A DNA stretch of 64,000 nt, taken from Paracamarosporium sp. OC-R06-R3. Lineage: Eukaryota; Ascomycota; Dothideomycetes; Pleosporales; Didymosphaeriaceae. The notes beneath the pieces are model-generated. The model was given only the letters and a program-made list of their open reading frames with translations, searched no databases and had not been told where the DNA came from. The position numbers and the translations under genes were made by a program. Numbering within the stretch: the first letter of the stretch is position 1; each line of letters starts with the position of its first letter. The stretch covers positions 62,001-126,000 of the forward strand of contig JACVRA010000152.1 in NCBI GenBank assembly GCA_019828545.1. The letters are read 5' to 3'. Of the stretch, positions 45,473 to 57,537 are shown piece by piece.

Positions 45473-47729
45473 TCACTGGTGGTTCCCTACCTGCTCCCCA
45501 GTAGCAACAGCTACAAGCGCTTCCAAACGTCTCATATCGTTCGCTGGTGGTTGCGGAAGTGACGGACCAAAACTAACGTGTCCTCTTTCCGGCTGCTGAT
45601 AGGATCGATACGATGGAGTCGAAAGACTATGACTATGGTACGCTTGTTGCTGGCTGTATAATGGGTGAGGTCGGTCCATAATTGAAGTACGGACAGGCTT
45701 TTGGTCTTCGACAGGGGCCCCTTGTGTGTGCGCTTCAACATAACCATTGCTGTGTACAATGGCTGGGTGGTATTCAGTCATCGTCGAGTTTGAAGGGGTA
45801 GGAACCCCTTCACTGCTGCTCGAATCTTCTGGCGACGTTCGTTGCATTGCCCGGGCGGGTTGAGCAGGGATGCTGGGGTTAAGAGGCCCATTATACCAGG
45901 CTTGACGTTTGTTTCTTTTCGGAGTGACTGGAGGTTCCTCAGAAGTTCTAGCTGCCTCGGCAGGAGGATGTTGCGCTCCGGGTGAACTGTTCGGCTGCTG
46001 GTTGATATAAGACGGGTGCGGCGCGGTCGTAGGACGAGTGTGGACCCCTTGTCCTGAATTGTTTTGGTATTGCCACACCTCTCTTTGCTGGTTTGGACTA
46101 GCTATCTCGAGGTTGGTCAACCCTCTTTGCAAAGTTGCATCCCATGAGATACTGGGCCGCTTTTCATGCTTTAAAGCAGGTCGTAGATCCGCTGGAGCAT
46201 GATACGTGATCGGTCGCGTGGGTCCATCGATTTGCATGGGACTTGGTTGACGGCGTGGTAGCGGCGGAGGCGGAGCATGATCGAAACTCTCAATACCAGG
46301 TAGTCTCGTCTGTGAGGCTGCGGGTTGCGAGGTAAATGAAGGCCGCGGAGCGTCCGGTGTCTGATAATAACCTAATCCGCTAGTAGCAGGACGAGGTCCA
46401 GTGTAGGAGCCTGGGTGCCATGTACGTCTCCTCCAGTCTGCGTCCGCATTCGATTCTCTTCGTGACCCGGGGAAATCTGGTGCGACCGGGCTTGCATACG
46501 AGCTACTTTGGGGTGAAAAGGTTGATGGTGTAGCTGATGGCACAGGCGTTATAAATTGGGGCGGATATTGTCCTCCAGGGCCTGAAAAGGGGTTGTTGTT
46601 CGAAGGTACAGAAAGTCGCCGCCCACTTGGGCCTACACCACTCCAAGAGACAGGTCGTGAAGCAGATGCCACAGGCGACTGTACAGCCGAGCTGAAACGG
46701 CTCGGGCTTCCCGTGGCAGTGGAGAAAGTGGCCGACGTAGGTGTCGTTGCATCATTATAGTCGACAATCTGCGGACCCGGACTACCCATAAGCGGAGGAT
46801 TGTATGTATCGATGGTATTGAGTGACAATCGTGCTCTCGCGGCACCGTCGCTGGCCATGGCAAGTGGAGGTGGTCGACGTCGTACGTCTGCAGGCGGGCC
46901 TACACTTACACTTGAAGTAGTAGATGTGATACTAGACGCCGATAGGTTCCTACTATGCCCTCTGCTATGCCCTCCTGTACTTCCCAATGTGTTGGCACGG
47001 GAGCGATTGCCGGGTGGTCGCACACGGTCAGTCCGAATCTGCCTCTGAAACCGAGTACCGGTTGCAGCTAGAGAGTCTTGCGGAATGTCTTCGTTTACGT
47101 GGACTGTCTGTGCATGCTGTCGCAGGTTGTCAAGTCGTGAGAATCGTCGAGAGCAATGGCATTGGAAAGGCCGTTCCCCAGTGTGCTTGCTGTAAGATAT
47201 GAGCGTACTGCCACTCAGAATCATGCATATTGACATACCGAATGTGGCGGGCCAAGTGCTCGCTCCTTGTAAAACTTAGGTGGCATGGTGGGAATTCCGT
47301 GCAAAAGAAACGTTGTCCCTTCTTCTTTTTCGAAGTTGATTTCGCATCTCCGCTGACACTTTCATCTTCTGAACCTTCCCTTCCTTCCTCCTCAGCACCG
47401 CCCATTTCCACATCTTGCGAGCCTGCAGATTGCGAAGAACGGTGTGAGTCTTCGCGGGTCAGAGGGTGTCGGCTGGGGGTGGTGCTGAGCTCGCGTGACG
47501 GCGTGAACGGAGACGAAGGGAGAGGGCGCTGGCCAGCGAGGCCACCGAAACTATTACGTGTAGGTGTTTTTGCCGTGGGATCGTCGGTGCGTGGGTCGTC
47601 CAACGGTTTCGCATCGCTGAAAAAGTTGCTGTTCGGTCGAGGTGTCGTTGGTGTCGTCTCTCCACCCGAACGTCCAGGAGGAGGTTCCGGCACCGTTAGC
47701 GTGGTGTTGACGGCTTGAAAAGTAGACAT
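45473..47729 (-). CDS. C2H2 zinc-finger transcription factor with two N-terminal fingers
   Basis: Two exons (47729-47239, 47189-45473; intron 49 nt) give 735 aa. The intron splits the finger pair between HIR and KHTGERPF. Finger 1 is C143-C149-H162-H166 ([14 protein letters not shown]). Finger 2 is C174-C176-H189-H194 ([21 protein letters not shown]), with a short C-x-C spacing. [13 protein letters not shown] followed by [10 protein letters not shown] resembles the Adr1/Usv1/Rgm1 group of fungal activators. An acidic/Ser stretch and KKKK precede the fingers (about 108-138). The remaining 540 residues are Pro/Ser/Gln-rich and disordered, as in activation domains, with a short C-terminal conserved-looking helix ([16 protein letters not shown]). 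Target genes cannot be deduced. It sits below a 3.2-kb gene-free region likely to include its promoter. Confidence 0.88.
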
Positions 47730-50700
47730 GTCGAAGACTATATGTGTACGAGGAAGCTGCTAGTACGCGACGTTGTCCGCGTGGTATGCCCAAGGACACA
47801 CTGTGCCTCGCGACCAACGACGTATTCGCGGTGCACGGCGGAAGAGCAAATGCTCTGCGAGGCCACTCGGCCGCTGCCTAGAAGAAACTAAATCGTGGAC
47901 GGCGCAAGGTCGCAGAGCCGCATGGGGTTCGACCGTGTGCCGTGGGTACCTGTGTAGCGCCGGAGGAGGCTGGGAGTGAAGCTGATGACGAATCGAGGGC
48001 GGCGCTCTTGTAACATCCGGGCGTGGTGCTTCGGCCAAAAATGAAGCGAAACAAACTAGCAGTCAGTCTCTGGGGTGTCGGCATGCACTGCGGATAGGGT
48101 GCATCGACAGGTAAGTGGTGGAGTTGCGGGCTCGAGGCGGATGCGGCGAGTGCTCAGAGCAGTGACGCTGCGATAAGACGCTGGAGGGGCGATCCTCCCC
48201 GCCACCAGACGACGCGCTGAGCTGCAGCGTTTATGCACGCAAAGGCACGGGCGGAGGCGAGCAGGGTGCGGCTCTCACGGACGCACAAGTGCAGTTCCAA
48301 CAGACGCCGAGGGCCGAGCAACAGTTTCGCGCAGGCAGAATGGGCGGATTGGGGCAGCCGTCGCTGTCGAGGACAAATTGCGACGCAACGGGCATGCGAG
48401 GGGCTGGTGCCATGTAAGCAAACCTAGCGTCCTTTGTCGTCTGGTTGTGCCCTGGGGCCGAGCGTCGCAGCTGGGGTCAGAACTCGATCCGCCTTGCGAC
48501 GCGCCAACTCTGCTTGCAGATCCTTTAAAGACCCGGTCCTGCGTCCATCAAGACTCAGGCGCCGGCCAAGCCCGTCGTCTAAGCACGACACTGGCGAGCG
48601 CGCCGTACCTTGGATTACGCATCAAGGCGCGCTGGACGACGCCGTAAGACCGTCTCGCAGCAGTGCACGAGTCCTACCGTGCAGGGATCCAGGTGGAGCC
48701 TTTCGGCCGTGCCTCCGTCCGGGACAGCAGGCGCTGCGACGCCATCTTCCCAGCAGAGGGAATACAAGCAGATGAAATCCCGGCCGTCGCTCCCTGCATG
48801 CCGCCTCAGCCCGGAGAGGACTCATATCAACTGAAGCACCGCGCGCCTCGCCTTGATCAAGGCAGCGAACCAAGGTCTCACCGCCATGTTTCACGTGCCG
48901 TGTGAGATTCGAGCGTTGAACGCACTTGCGGACGTGTTATGCTCAGCCCGCAAATTGTCGTCAGCAGGCGCCAAAGAATGCGACGGCCTTGACGCGGTCA
49001 TTGGTTGCATATCCTCCGCCCGGGCGTTGCGTGCAGAAAACTAACACCGCGAACAAGCGTCGCTGCAAGGGCTGCCAGGGTGTGCTCGAACGTGATCCAC
49101 AAAACAACACGTACTTCTGTACCTTGCTGAAGCGAAAGGCTAGTCGGCCCATGATGCAGCCAGGCTTCCATGGATCGATACTAATAAGACAGTCGCGGTT
49201 CGATCGAGACCGGCTCGTCAACGGAAAGCGTGCATGCAGCTGCTCTTCTCCACGTTCGTTTGCGTTGTAGGGCCCAGAGTTGGTACTGGGCGGCCCCGAC
49301 TGACTTGGCGTTGACAATAGACTCTCGCCTTTGTCTGCCCGTTTAGGTGGGCAATAGCAGTAGCGAGCGCGGTATGCGCGCGCGCACAGAGTCCTCCACC
49401 GGACAATAGACTGACTGGTCAGCTGATGCATCGTGTTCGGCAGGTCTGGAGCTATTTTTGTACCAATTAAAGTCGCAGTTGCAGCCACTATAAAATCTGT
49501 CAGTGACCCCGGTATCCTCACCTCCATGGGCCAATGCATCAACAGACCAGCTCGATACCAATGCGACTGGAAGGTCGCATAGCAGAGTCACTGAAAGAAT
49601 CAAGTCGCCGGTTCGAGAGCCATGGATGCTCGGCGAAAGCGTCCGCAGTAGTGCTAGACTCGGTCGGGCGTCCAGAGTTTGGTCAGAGCGAAGAAGCCAT
49701 TGAGGTGGCTCGGTGGGCGACAGCAAATGTGACCCGTAATGGTGACGGGCGGATGGTGTTGAGGGGCAATTGGTTGGTGCAAGGCGACTCGAGATCTACG
49801 CTAGTCAGATACATTACATCATCCTACCGACCATAGCGCTGTTCCTGAGTAAGGGACGGCAAGCGAGTGAACACCTCCCGGGCCAGTCGGCCGCTACCTA
49901 TCGATATCGAGCTTGGGCCAGTTTGCTGCAGGGAAGAAATGTGGCGTAACAACTCGACAGTGCCCAAGACTACCTTGCGTGGCCTTGAGACCGTGCAAGA
50001 CATGGGTGCAACTGCTGTAGAAACACAGCGGTCAGCTTTGGTGGGGGGCATGTAATGTCAGCGGTAGCCAGTGTCAGGACGACTAGAATGAAAAGCGAAG
50101 CCACAACCCAAGTCGTGTGCACTATTGAGCAGTAGTATCCACGAGTGCTAACGATGTGAGAAACGCTATAATGTTGACGAGGCGCCAAGAAGATGTGGTT
50201 GGAATAGAGTTTGCTATGGAAAGAGCTTTTCTAGCACGTGACTAGGCATACCCCGGTCCCAGGCCATCGCAAGAAACGCAGTTACACCGATGGGCAAGTG
50301 TGACGAGGATGCAGCTATCTACGATGTGTCTGGAAGGAATCGCTAGGACCCTCGGCTCCATCCTAGCCTATGTTGACTGAGGGTACCTGATAAAAGTGTT
50401 GAAGCGCATGATATCCTATTTACCTCCCAAGCATAGACTTCACAAAGTCTTCCTCCACACTATCCAGGATGCGACTTCAAGCTATAGAACGAATACAAGC
50501 GTAAGGTATCAAAGGTTCTCACACTTTGACAAAAGGACAGTAGGTTGAGGACTTTCGAGCAAACGTTGACTCAAGTTTGAGAACATGGTTTCTCATTTAT
50601 TTATAATTGCTCCTCCTTCCGCTGTCTCTTTCCTCCGCACCTCTATATATGTCCTCTTCCCTTCTTTTGGGACGGCAAGCGTCGTCGTCATAAACTAACA

Positions 50701-50941
50701 TCGGGCCGTAATATCGGGCGACCGTGTGCGAGTGGTACGATCCATGTTAGTTATCTAATGAGGAACATCGATGCCAAAGGGAGCTTGACGGCTTCAAAGG
50801 TCTTTATTTCTTCGTCCTTTGTTGTCTCCTGGCCTGCCTCTCGGCAAAGTAAGTTTTGGATGATCATATCGTTCGAAGTAACCGATCGACAATTAGCCGT
50901 AACGTGTCGCAGTGCCAATCCACCAATATCCGTTCACAGTA
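47730..50941. other. Long gene-free region, 3.2 kb, GC-rich left half
   Basis: It lies upstream of the C2H2 gene and downstream of the homeobox gene, both minus strand. Many ORFs of 60-190 codons exist on both strands, all Arg/Pro/Ala/Cys-rich, overlapping one another and without domain features. No tRNA, tandem repeat or transposase recognised. It probably holds a long promoter or 5' UTR; a non-coding RNA cannot be excluded. Confidence 0.5.
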
Positions 50942-53272
50942 TCATCTACGAGGTAGATCAGGGGGCCGCGGCCATGGGGTGTTCGTCGCCACACCAAACT
51001 GCTCCAGCGAATGAAGCATGCCCTGAGCAGGTGTGCTCACATTCCCAACGTCGTTTCGGTTGTTCGTCAATATGGTACGTATTGCATCCACTGGAGGCCC
51101 TGAGCTACTGATGTTCGATGACCTCAAGTTGTTAGTTACTCGAACAGGTGAGTTCGTATTTTCCATGTTCGTATCTGCGAGGTTGCTGGGCCACAACGAA
51201 CTGCGCGGGTTTACAGGTGTATGACGATGTGAGATCGTAGATTGCTGAATAAAAGGGGACCTTGTAGGTGCTCTGGGAGACGCAATGGCACCCTGGTTCA
51301 GTACTTTCGACAATGCCGAATGAGGCACAGATGAAAACCCCCGGGATTCCGGTTCATGGAGTGGGTGGTTGAGAGAAGGTCTCATATGCATGGGCATGGG
51401 CTCATAGTTTGCTGCCGTTGAGAGCACGGCTGTATGATCTGGCTGGGCGACAAGCGGGCCATGAGGACGCATATTTTGCGATGGCGTACTTCTTGATGGA
51501 GCTTCTCTACGCGCTAGCTGGATGCGTGATGTCTGCTGCGCGAGGTTGATCAATCGTTGGGAATGGTGACCCGTTGTAGGCTTCGACATCACAACCTTGC
51601 AATCCGTGGGTATATAAACGTTGTGGACCTGTCGACGGTGCAGTGTCAGATTTCCCAGATTTGTAAATTTCGAAGGACAAGTCTCGCACATAACGTGCCC
51701 TTCTGGCTGTTCGGTGGCCGAAAATCTGTCCCGGATGAAGCTTCTTGTAAGATCATCGTCAGGCCATATGCCTCCGATCAGCTCGGGAAGCCACATGTTC
51801 ATTGTAACGCCGTTTACAAAATGAGAGGATATGTGACTGTATTAGGTCAGTGGTCTGTTAAACGGACATATTTAAAGTAAGGTTTGGCTTGGGCAAGACG
51901 TTGGTTGGCGTTGGAGATTTGTAATCTCAACTTACTCTGCTCTTATCTTCCAGTCTGGTAATGCAAGACTGCAAAACCCACACAACAACAGTACTTTACG
52001 CTCAACCGGTCGGCACCATTCTTTGATCTTTCTGGGTGGTTGACAGCCGTGGACCTGTTTGATATGCTGGACGAGTTTATCTTTACGTTGAAATGTGCGT
52101 TGTGCTCGAGGCGCGTGAGAACATGCATCGCTCTTGTGCGATATCAGGTGCTGGTCGTCTACACTTTTCAGGTCGCAAAAGACGCATTGAGAGTCCTCTA
52201 TAGGTCCATTCGGCATGCACACCCATTCTTTTTGCGGAAAATGGACTGATTCTTCGTGGCGCTTCCAATCGTATTTTTGTTCAAAATCAAGAGCACAGAA
52301 TGTGCACTGATACTTCCGCGAAGGACTCGAGGGCTTGCGGAATATTGCTTGAGACACATTATGGGAGGGTTCACGCTGTCTCTTGCGGCCTTTGCGGGAG
52401 CCGCGACTGTCTAATGAGTCCATGCTTATAGATGAGGAGTTGGAGGTCGAACTTTGTGAGCTACTGCGAACTGATGGAGCATTACCTTTCCTAGAACGGA
52501 GAGGCTTGATAGGCCTTTTCATATCCTTCGCTGCTGCCCGCACGACATCTTCAGACATGCCTTCATCTTCCGGGGAACTCGAAAGGAAACGCTCCATAGG
52601 ACCTTGCTGATTTGACGAAGCAGGGATATCCACATTTTTACGTTCTGAAGGAGGATGTGGTAACTTTCGTGCTCTGGCATTGGCAAAGAAAATTTGCACT
52701 TGTCGAATTGACAGGCCTGTATCTGTTGCTAGCTTCTGAATCTCTTCTTTTGGGACGTAAGGGTCTTCTCTGTGGCGTTCGAAGCAATCTGTGAGCAGAT
52801 GCCGCGCCTCAGGCGGTATACGTCGTCTTCTCTTTCTATCATTTCTTTCACCATCTAATTCCGATGGCTGCCAATCGACATAAGCTGAAGAATTCGAGTC
52901 TGAGCACGGTGTATCTCCTGGTGATAGAGTTGCTCCATCTAAGAAGACCCAATCACCGGACTGGATATCATTCGGTAGCTCGGCCCACCATTCCTCTATA
53001 GAAGAGGAGTTGGGCGTAGCGAATGCAGGTGAATCTTTGCCATCAGGCGGGATCCCATCAGAGCGAGAGACTCCGGCGGAATTTGAGAGCTCTTGCGGAG
53101 ACAATCCATTTAGGGCTAGATGACCTGCAGTCGGAGCAACAGGAATAGTAGGATCGTACTCAAGGTTGACGAAGTTGGACCATTCGATTTGCTCTGATGC
53201 TGTATGGTCAAAGTTGTCTAGCTGCAACCCAGGCCAGGTATGTTCTTCGGCTTCATGATTATCATCGCCCAT
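50942..53272 (-). CDS. Homeobox plus C2H2 zinc-finger transcription factor
   Basis: Two exons (53272-51936, 51836-50942; intron 99 nt) give 743 aa. A homeodomain lies at about 147-203 (RRRRIPPEARHLLTDCFERH ... IRQVQIFFANARARK). In helix 3 the canonical Trp48 is Phe195, while Asn51 (N198) and Arg53 (R200) are kept. Downstream are a C2H2 finger (YQCTFCALDFEQKYDWKRHE), further Cys/His pairs (CVFCDLKSVDDQHLISH; FQRKDKLVQHIKQVHG), LCGFCSLALPDWKIRADHIS across the intron, and MNMWLPELIGG. The last part is a C-x2-C finger-like MCETCPSKFTNLGNLTLHRR and a disordered tail. The combination is known in filamentous ascomycetes as homeobox/C2H2 factors affecting conidiation. The role here is inferred. The splice joins IRA to DHISSHFVNGV. 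Confidence 0.9.
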
Positions 53273-53812
53273 TTGTGAGAAGGCGAGCGATAGCGTTGCA
53301 GCAGTGAGTGCCCTGAGCTATCAATCGTGCATTGATGGGTATAGAAAATTGTGAGACCTCTCCTCAATTGGAAGCGATCGAAAAGTGGTGGTGGATGTAT
53401 AGCGCAAGTTTGCGATACGGTGACTGTCATGGATAAGACACAACTACAACCAGCCTTCAGCCAGGTTCTCTAAACCGCGGTCTTTTCCCAAAAATGGATT
53501 AGCTGCCGACGGCGTCTTGGCAACAACACGTACGTTACAGAGCTAGCCCTAGGCCATCTTCTCCTTATAGCGGTATTTCACACGTTTAAACGATACACAC
53601 TTCATCTCTGATCCAGTTGCCTGTAACTGCGTGTCCCACAGATACTTTCCATAGGTGTGACACGAAGGGTAAGAACTTATGTAACTGTCCTAGGCGTACG
53701 ATTGCTTTGCAGGACAACAAATGAATAGATGATACGAGGGACCTCGTATAAATTGAGGTGCTATTTAAAGCAGACTGGTCTCTATATGAAAGTATCGAAA
53801 GAGGATTTTAGA
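53273..53812. other. Intergenic, 540 bp
   Basis: Promoter of the homeobox gene and 3' flank of the receptor-like gene. Nothing else seen. Confidence 0.6.
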
Positions 53813-55347
53813 TTAGAGATGCGACAAACTCACTTCGCTAGAACTAGCGGTCCTCAGTTTTGAGTTTCTTACACTCATATCATCCAGGTGCACTAGTTGC
53901 ACCTGATCGCTATCTCCATGTTGCACCTCGAAAGTTTGTGTGCACGTGATCACGGCTGGGTCACCATCTGGTAGGATGCCCACATACGTCCCCGGACGAC
54001 TCGACAGAACCCGAGAGTTAGTGCCACTTTTACCGTTGCCATGACCGCTTCGCCCATACCTCGAGTGGTAAGCAGATTCCTTGGTAGAACGAAGAACCTT
54101 GGGGAATAGTCGCACGAGGATAACGCGTAAAGTGGGCATACATGCGCATATGAGTCCGATATTGACCTCGACAGTAGACCAAGTGATCATGCCCCACTGA
54201 TCCCACGTCGGGTTCCTAGTTTTACCGAACTTCACAAGAGATTGTAGCCAGAGTACCGACACAACGGTGACGCTGAATAGCATTAGGATTAACGCGATAT
54301 ATCCAACGAGAACAGAGACTTACAAAGTACCGACAGCAAACATCAAAGCCACACCCACTTTTCTCCTCCACGCCAACTGGAGGTGCATGACCTGATGAAG
54401 AGGAATCACAAGCATCCACACATCTAGAACAATGCTGATCGCGGCATTAGACCAACCTAGAGCATCGATGTCGATACATTCGTACGGATGAGCATGGTCC
54501 CAGGATTTCCAGTGGAGGCTAATAGGTCGACATTGAAAAATTCCCGCAAAGACGAATGCCAAACCAAATGCTATGTTGAAGACAATGGTCGTCCATATGA
54601 CTCGCTTCACGATCTGAGCAGGAAAGATCCGTAGATAGAAGAATAGAAGTGAAAGCTTCAAGAATACGATAAGGGCAAAGTAAACGATTTCCTGGACGTA
54701 GAACCAAAATATAAAGTCGGCAATCCGTTGAGTCGGAAGTGTCTAGAGATCTCGGCCGAGACCATTACGGACTAGCCCTCGGTCGTTGATAATGGCACAG
54801 GGAATGCCAGCGAGGAAGGTGGCGATTAGGAAACAATCATCCCATCCGAATTCGCCTATGCATAATGCTATCTTATAAGCGATTCTCATAGCCACAAAGA
54901 CACTAGATATGGCAGCGAAGGCGATGTTGAGGGCACGATAGGGTTGACTCTTATCGCGAATTGATGTACCGCATACCGTCGAGGTAGCATTTGCGACAAC
55001 TTTCTAGAGTATAAGCGATTGTCGCTCCGTAAATCTGACGTTGACTTGCATAGTTGTTCCGTGACACTACAGTCCCGCATCAAGCACGCTTCTACCCTAG
55101 AGTGTGCCGGTGCATCGCGGCACATACAGTCCAAGTCACCGAGCTCACATGCGGTTGCATTGATCGCAACTATAAGACAATCTCTCTGCGAAAGCTTGTT
55201 AGCTATTTCCACACTATATCATGATGCGATCATGCGTACCGCACAATGAGGAACCCTATCCAGTGCTGAATATAGTGTCGATAATTGGGCGGAGCCGAAC
55301 GGGGCAAAAGTAAAAAGAAAGAACGAGAAGCCGATCAGAATCTTCAT
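53813..55347 (-). pseudogene. CFEM-domain, PTH11-type seven-helix receptor with an internal nonsense codon
   Basis: Four exons (55347-55240, 55185-55050, 54999-54324, 54272-53813) total exactly 460 codons. The start MKILIGFSFFLFTF is a signal peptide. A CFEM Cys domain follows (VPHCARDCLIVAINATACE, DLDCMCRDAP, CLMRDCSV). Then come helices of the rhodopsin-like PTH11 family (FAAISSVFVAMRIAYKIALC; FGWDDCFLIATFLAGIPC; IVYFALIVFLKLSLLFFYLR; FNIAFGLAFVFAGIFQC; WSNAAISIVLDVWMLVIPLH) and a Ser-rich tail. The frame is intact except a TAG at 54745-54743 (codon 167), where the family has Trp in GLGRD-x-WTLP. Intron 1 has a GCTAAC branch site. Intron 2 (55049-55000) seems to start GCAAGT (GC-AG). Introns are 54, 50 and 51 nt. 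If functional elsewhere, it would sense external cues; here it may be a recent loss. Confidence 0.78.
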
Positions 55348-56991
55348 TGTGTCATCGACTTGACGAACCAATGCAGGCGTCGATAAATACAGCCTGGCAA
55401 CACTCAATATGGATGGAACGCAATCATGGGAGAAGACAAAAAGGGGCCACACGCTCGTTCGGCGAGAAGAGAAGGTCTTTGACGGCTTTCCATTTATTAC
55501 GTCTCTCAACCAAGCTTCAGGCAATGAAAACCCATTGTGAAAGCCCTAGTGCTCACGAGCCAGCCCGGGTATGTGGTACTAGTTACGGGAAGGAAATCTT
55601 CGGAGCGAGCATCGACTTGGGCCATCCTAAACACCCCCAGGTGGATCGCAAACACTTCTACAACGCTCATTCGACGGAAGGCAAATGGCTCCCTAACCGT
55701 GGGACGAACCAGACAGCAGCACTAGAAACAGTAAAAAGCTAGGAGATAGCCGTTGGTAAAAATTTTGTCGCCTTGATTAAATCTCCTAAAGGAGTGGGGC
55801 GGGTGATACGAGCAGACCTCAGGCATCACAGTTGGTGAAGCTACTGTTTCCAGGAACATGAAGAACCGCGGGAACCATTCTAGAGACTGGATTCCCTGGG
55901 CATATGCCACTCGGGGTCAATTGATGGTTATGGCGACGTTCGAAGAAGCTAGAGTTCTAACTAGTTATTGAATGAAGGACGCCTCGTACGAGAGCGCAAG
56001 CATCACCGCAGGGTTGCACCTTGAGAATATTCGATTTTGAATAAGAGAATGCATAACGCCCCATACAAGATGGAGCTAATATAGGGCTGTCTACAGTGTG
56101 GCGTGAGAGGAGAGTGAAGGTCCTAGGGAAGGCATGTGCACATCAAACATAGCGTGCCAAGAATGTCAAAGCTTAGTAAGTCATTCTCCATTCCATCCTC
56201 CATTCGTACTCGCGGGGAATTGCTTGAAGGACCCTTAGCTTTACTAGTAATGCCCTCACACATCAAAGCGGAGACGAAAGCGGCATCCACCGACCGAATA
56301 CCCTTCCGAGGTTCGTTTGCTTTTTACGATGCCAAGCCCAGCAAGTGGAATCGCAGTCTCAAAGGGACTAACAATAGATTTTCCTCTCCTCGTCGTTCTT
56401 CGTGTGGGCTGCCAGGCCTGGCCAGCAAGAACCAACCCTCACAGACGAGATTAATACAATTGCCAGGATACTTCTATTTGGACATAAGCCGGAACCTAGA
56501 GTTGCCCTTCTATGACAATTAATTCGAAAATAAGCATTAAGTAGCACTTGACTACAAACTGGATGTGCTCCAACTGTCTAAGAGCAGTGAGACCCATAAT
56601 GTGATTCACTTCCATGCGACTCAGACTCAACGTGTAGCCAAGTACCTTAAAGTTATCTTTACCGGATGGTTCAAGTCCACATGGGGATCGTGTTTATACA
56701 CCTGTGTCAGATTCGAACACCGTGTATTACCCCGAAGTCTGAGGGACAAACGCTGGTAAGCCGAAGGGATCGACGAAATCTTGAATTATAGAGTTCGGGA
56801 CCGTCTGTCCAGCCTGCACGCATGACCCGGGATCTAAGTCGATGACCCCACCAACCACCATGATAGCGCTACCTGCAGCCAATGCCATACATGCAGCTCG
56901 GATTTGTTTTCCATAGCACGCTTGCTTGTATTCAATAGTTGGGATATATATTGAAAAATGGAAAATTATCGCACAATTCAGTAATACAACT
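55348..56991. other. Intergenic, 1.6 kb
   Basis: Upstream of the receptor-like gene and of the tRNA. A + strand ORF of 128 codons (56136-56522) has no recognisable feature. No repeat structure seen. Confidence 0.5.
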
Positions 56992-57076
56992 GGTCGGTTA
57001 GCTCAGTTGGTTAGAGCGTGGTGCTAATATCTCAATGTTAACGCCAAGGTCGCGGGTTCGACCCCCGTACTGACCA
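56992..57076 (+). tRNA. tRNA-Ile (anticodon AAU) with an 11-nt intron
   Basis: The acceptor stem GGTCGGT pairs with ACTGACC (57069-57075, one G-T pair), discriminator A at 57076. The D arm is GCTCAGTTGGTTAGAGC, the anticodon stem TGGTG/CGCCA with loop CT-AAT-A-A, and the T arm CGGGTTCGACCCCCG. An 11-nt intron (TCTCAATGTTA) sits after position 37, the canonical site. A run of five T's follows within a few bases as Pol III terminator. Confidence 0.95.
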
Positions 57077-57537
57077 TCTTTTTGTTGCTGCCCCTCCTGA
57101 GAGCAGGGAGAGGATGCTCTCTATCCAAGGTCTTTTTGCGTCTGCTAGTGTACGTGAGAGCATGAACAAGCCGGGCTACTCTTCAAAGTTTGTCCTGATT
57201 GTTCTTTTGCTAAAGTAAGGAGACTGGAACGAGCTTTGCGCTCTGAACATTAACGTCTATCGAGAAAATCAAGCTCACTACAAGGTTCACAAATGTGTAT
57301 GTGCAATGTTATTCGTTATTCCAGGCCGCAAAGCCATCGACCGCGATGCTATGCTATGCTTCCCACACGCTATGGTATTACGAACAAGTACCGATCACTA
57401 AAGGGCATTAAATATCGTACAAGAAAACCCAAATCACAGCCAAGGATAGCCGTCCTCGAAGATGCAACGATAAACGCCTGGTATCATGAAACACAATATG
57501 CAAAATAATCCAGCTCTGTCTTTAAAGGCGTGATCAT
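57077..57537. other. Intergenic, 461 bp
   Basis: After the tRNA terminator and at the 3' flank of INP1 (-). Only a 71-codon ORF without features. Confidence 0.55.
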
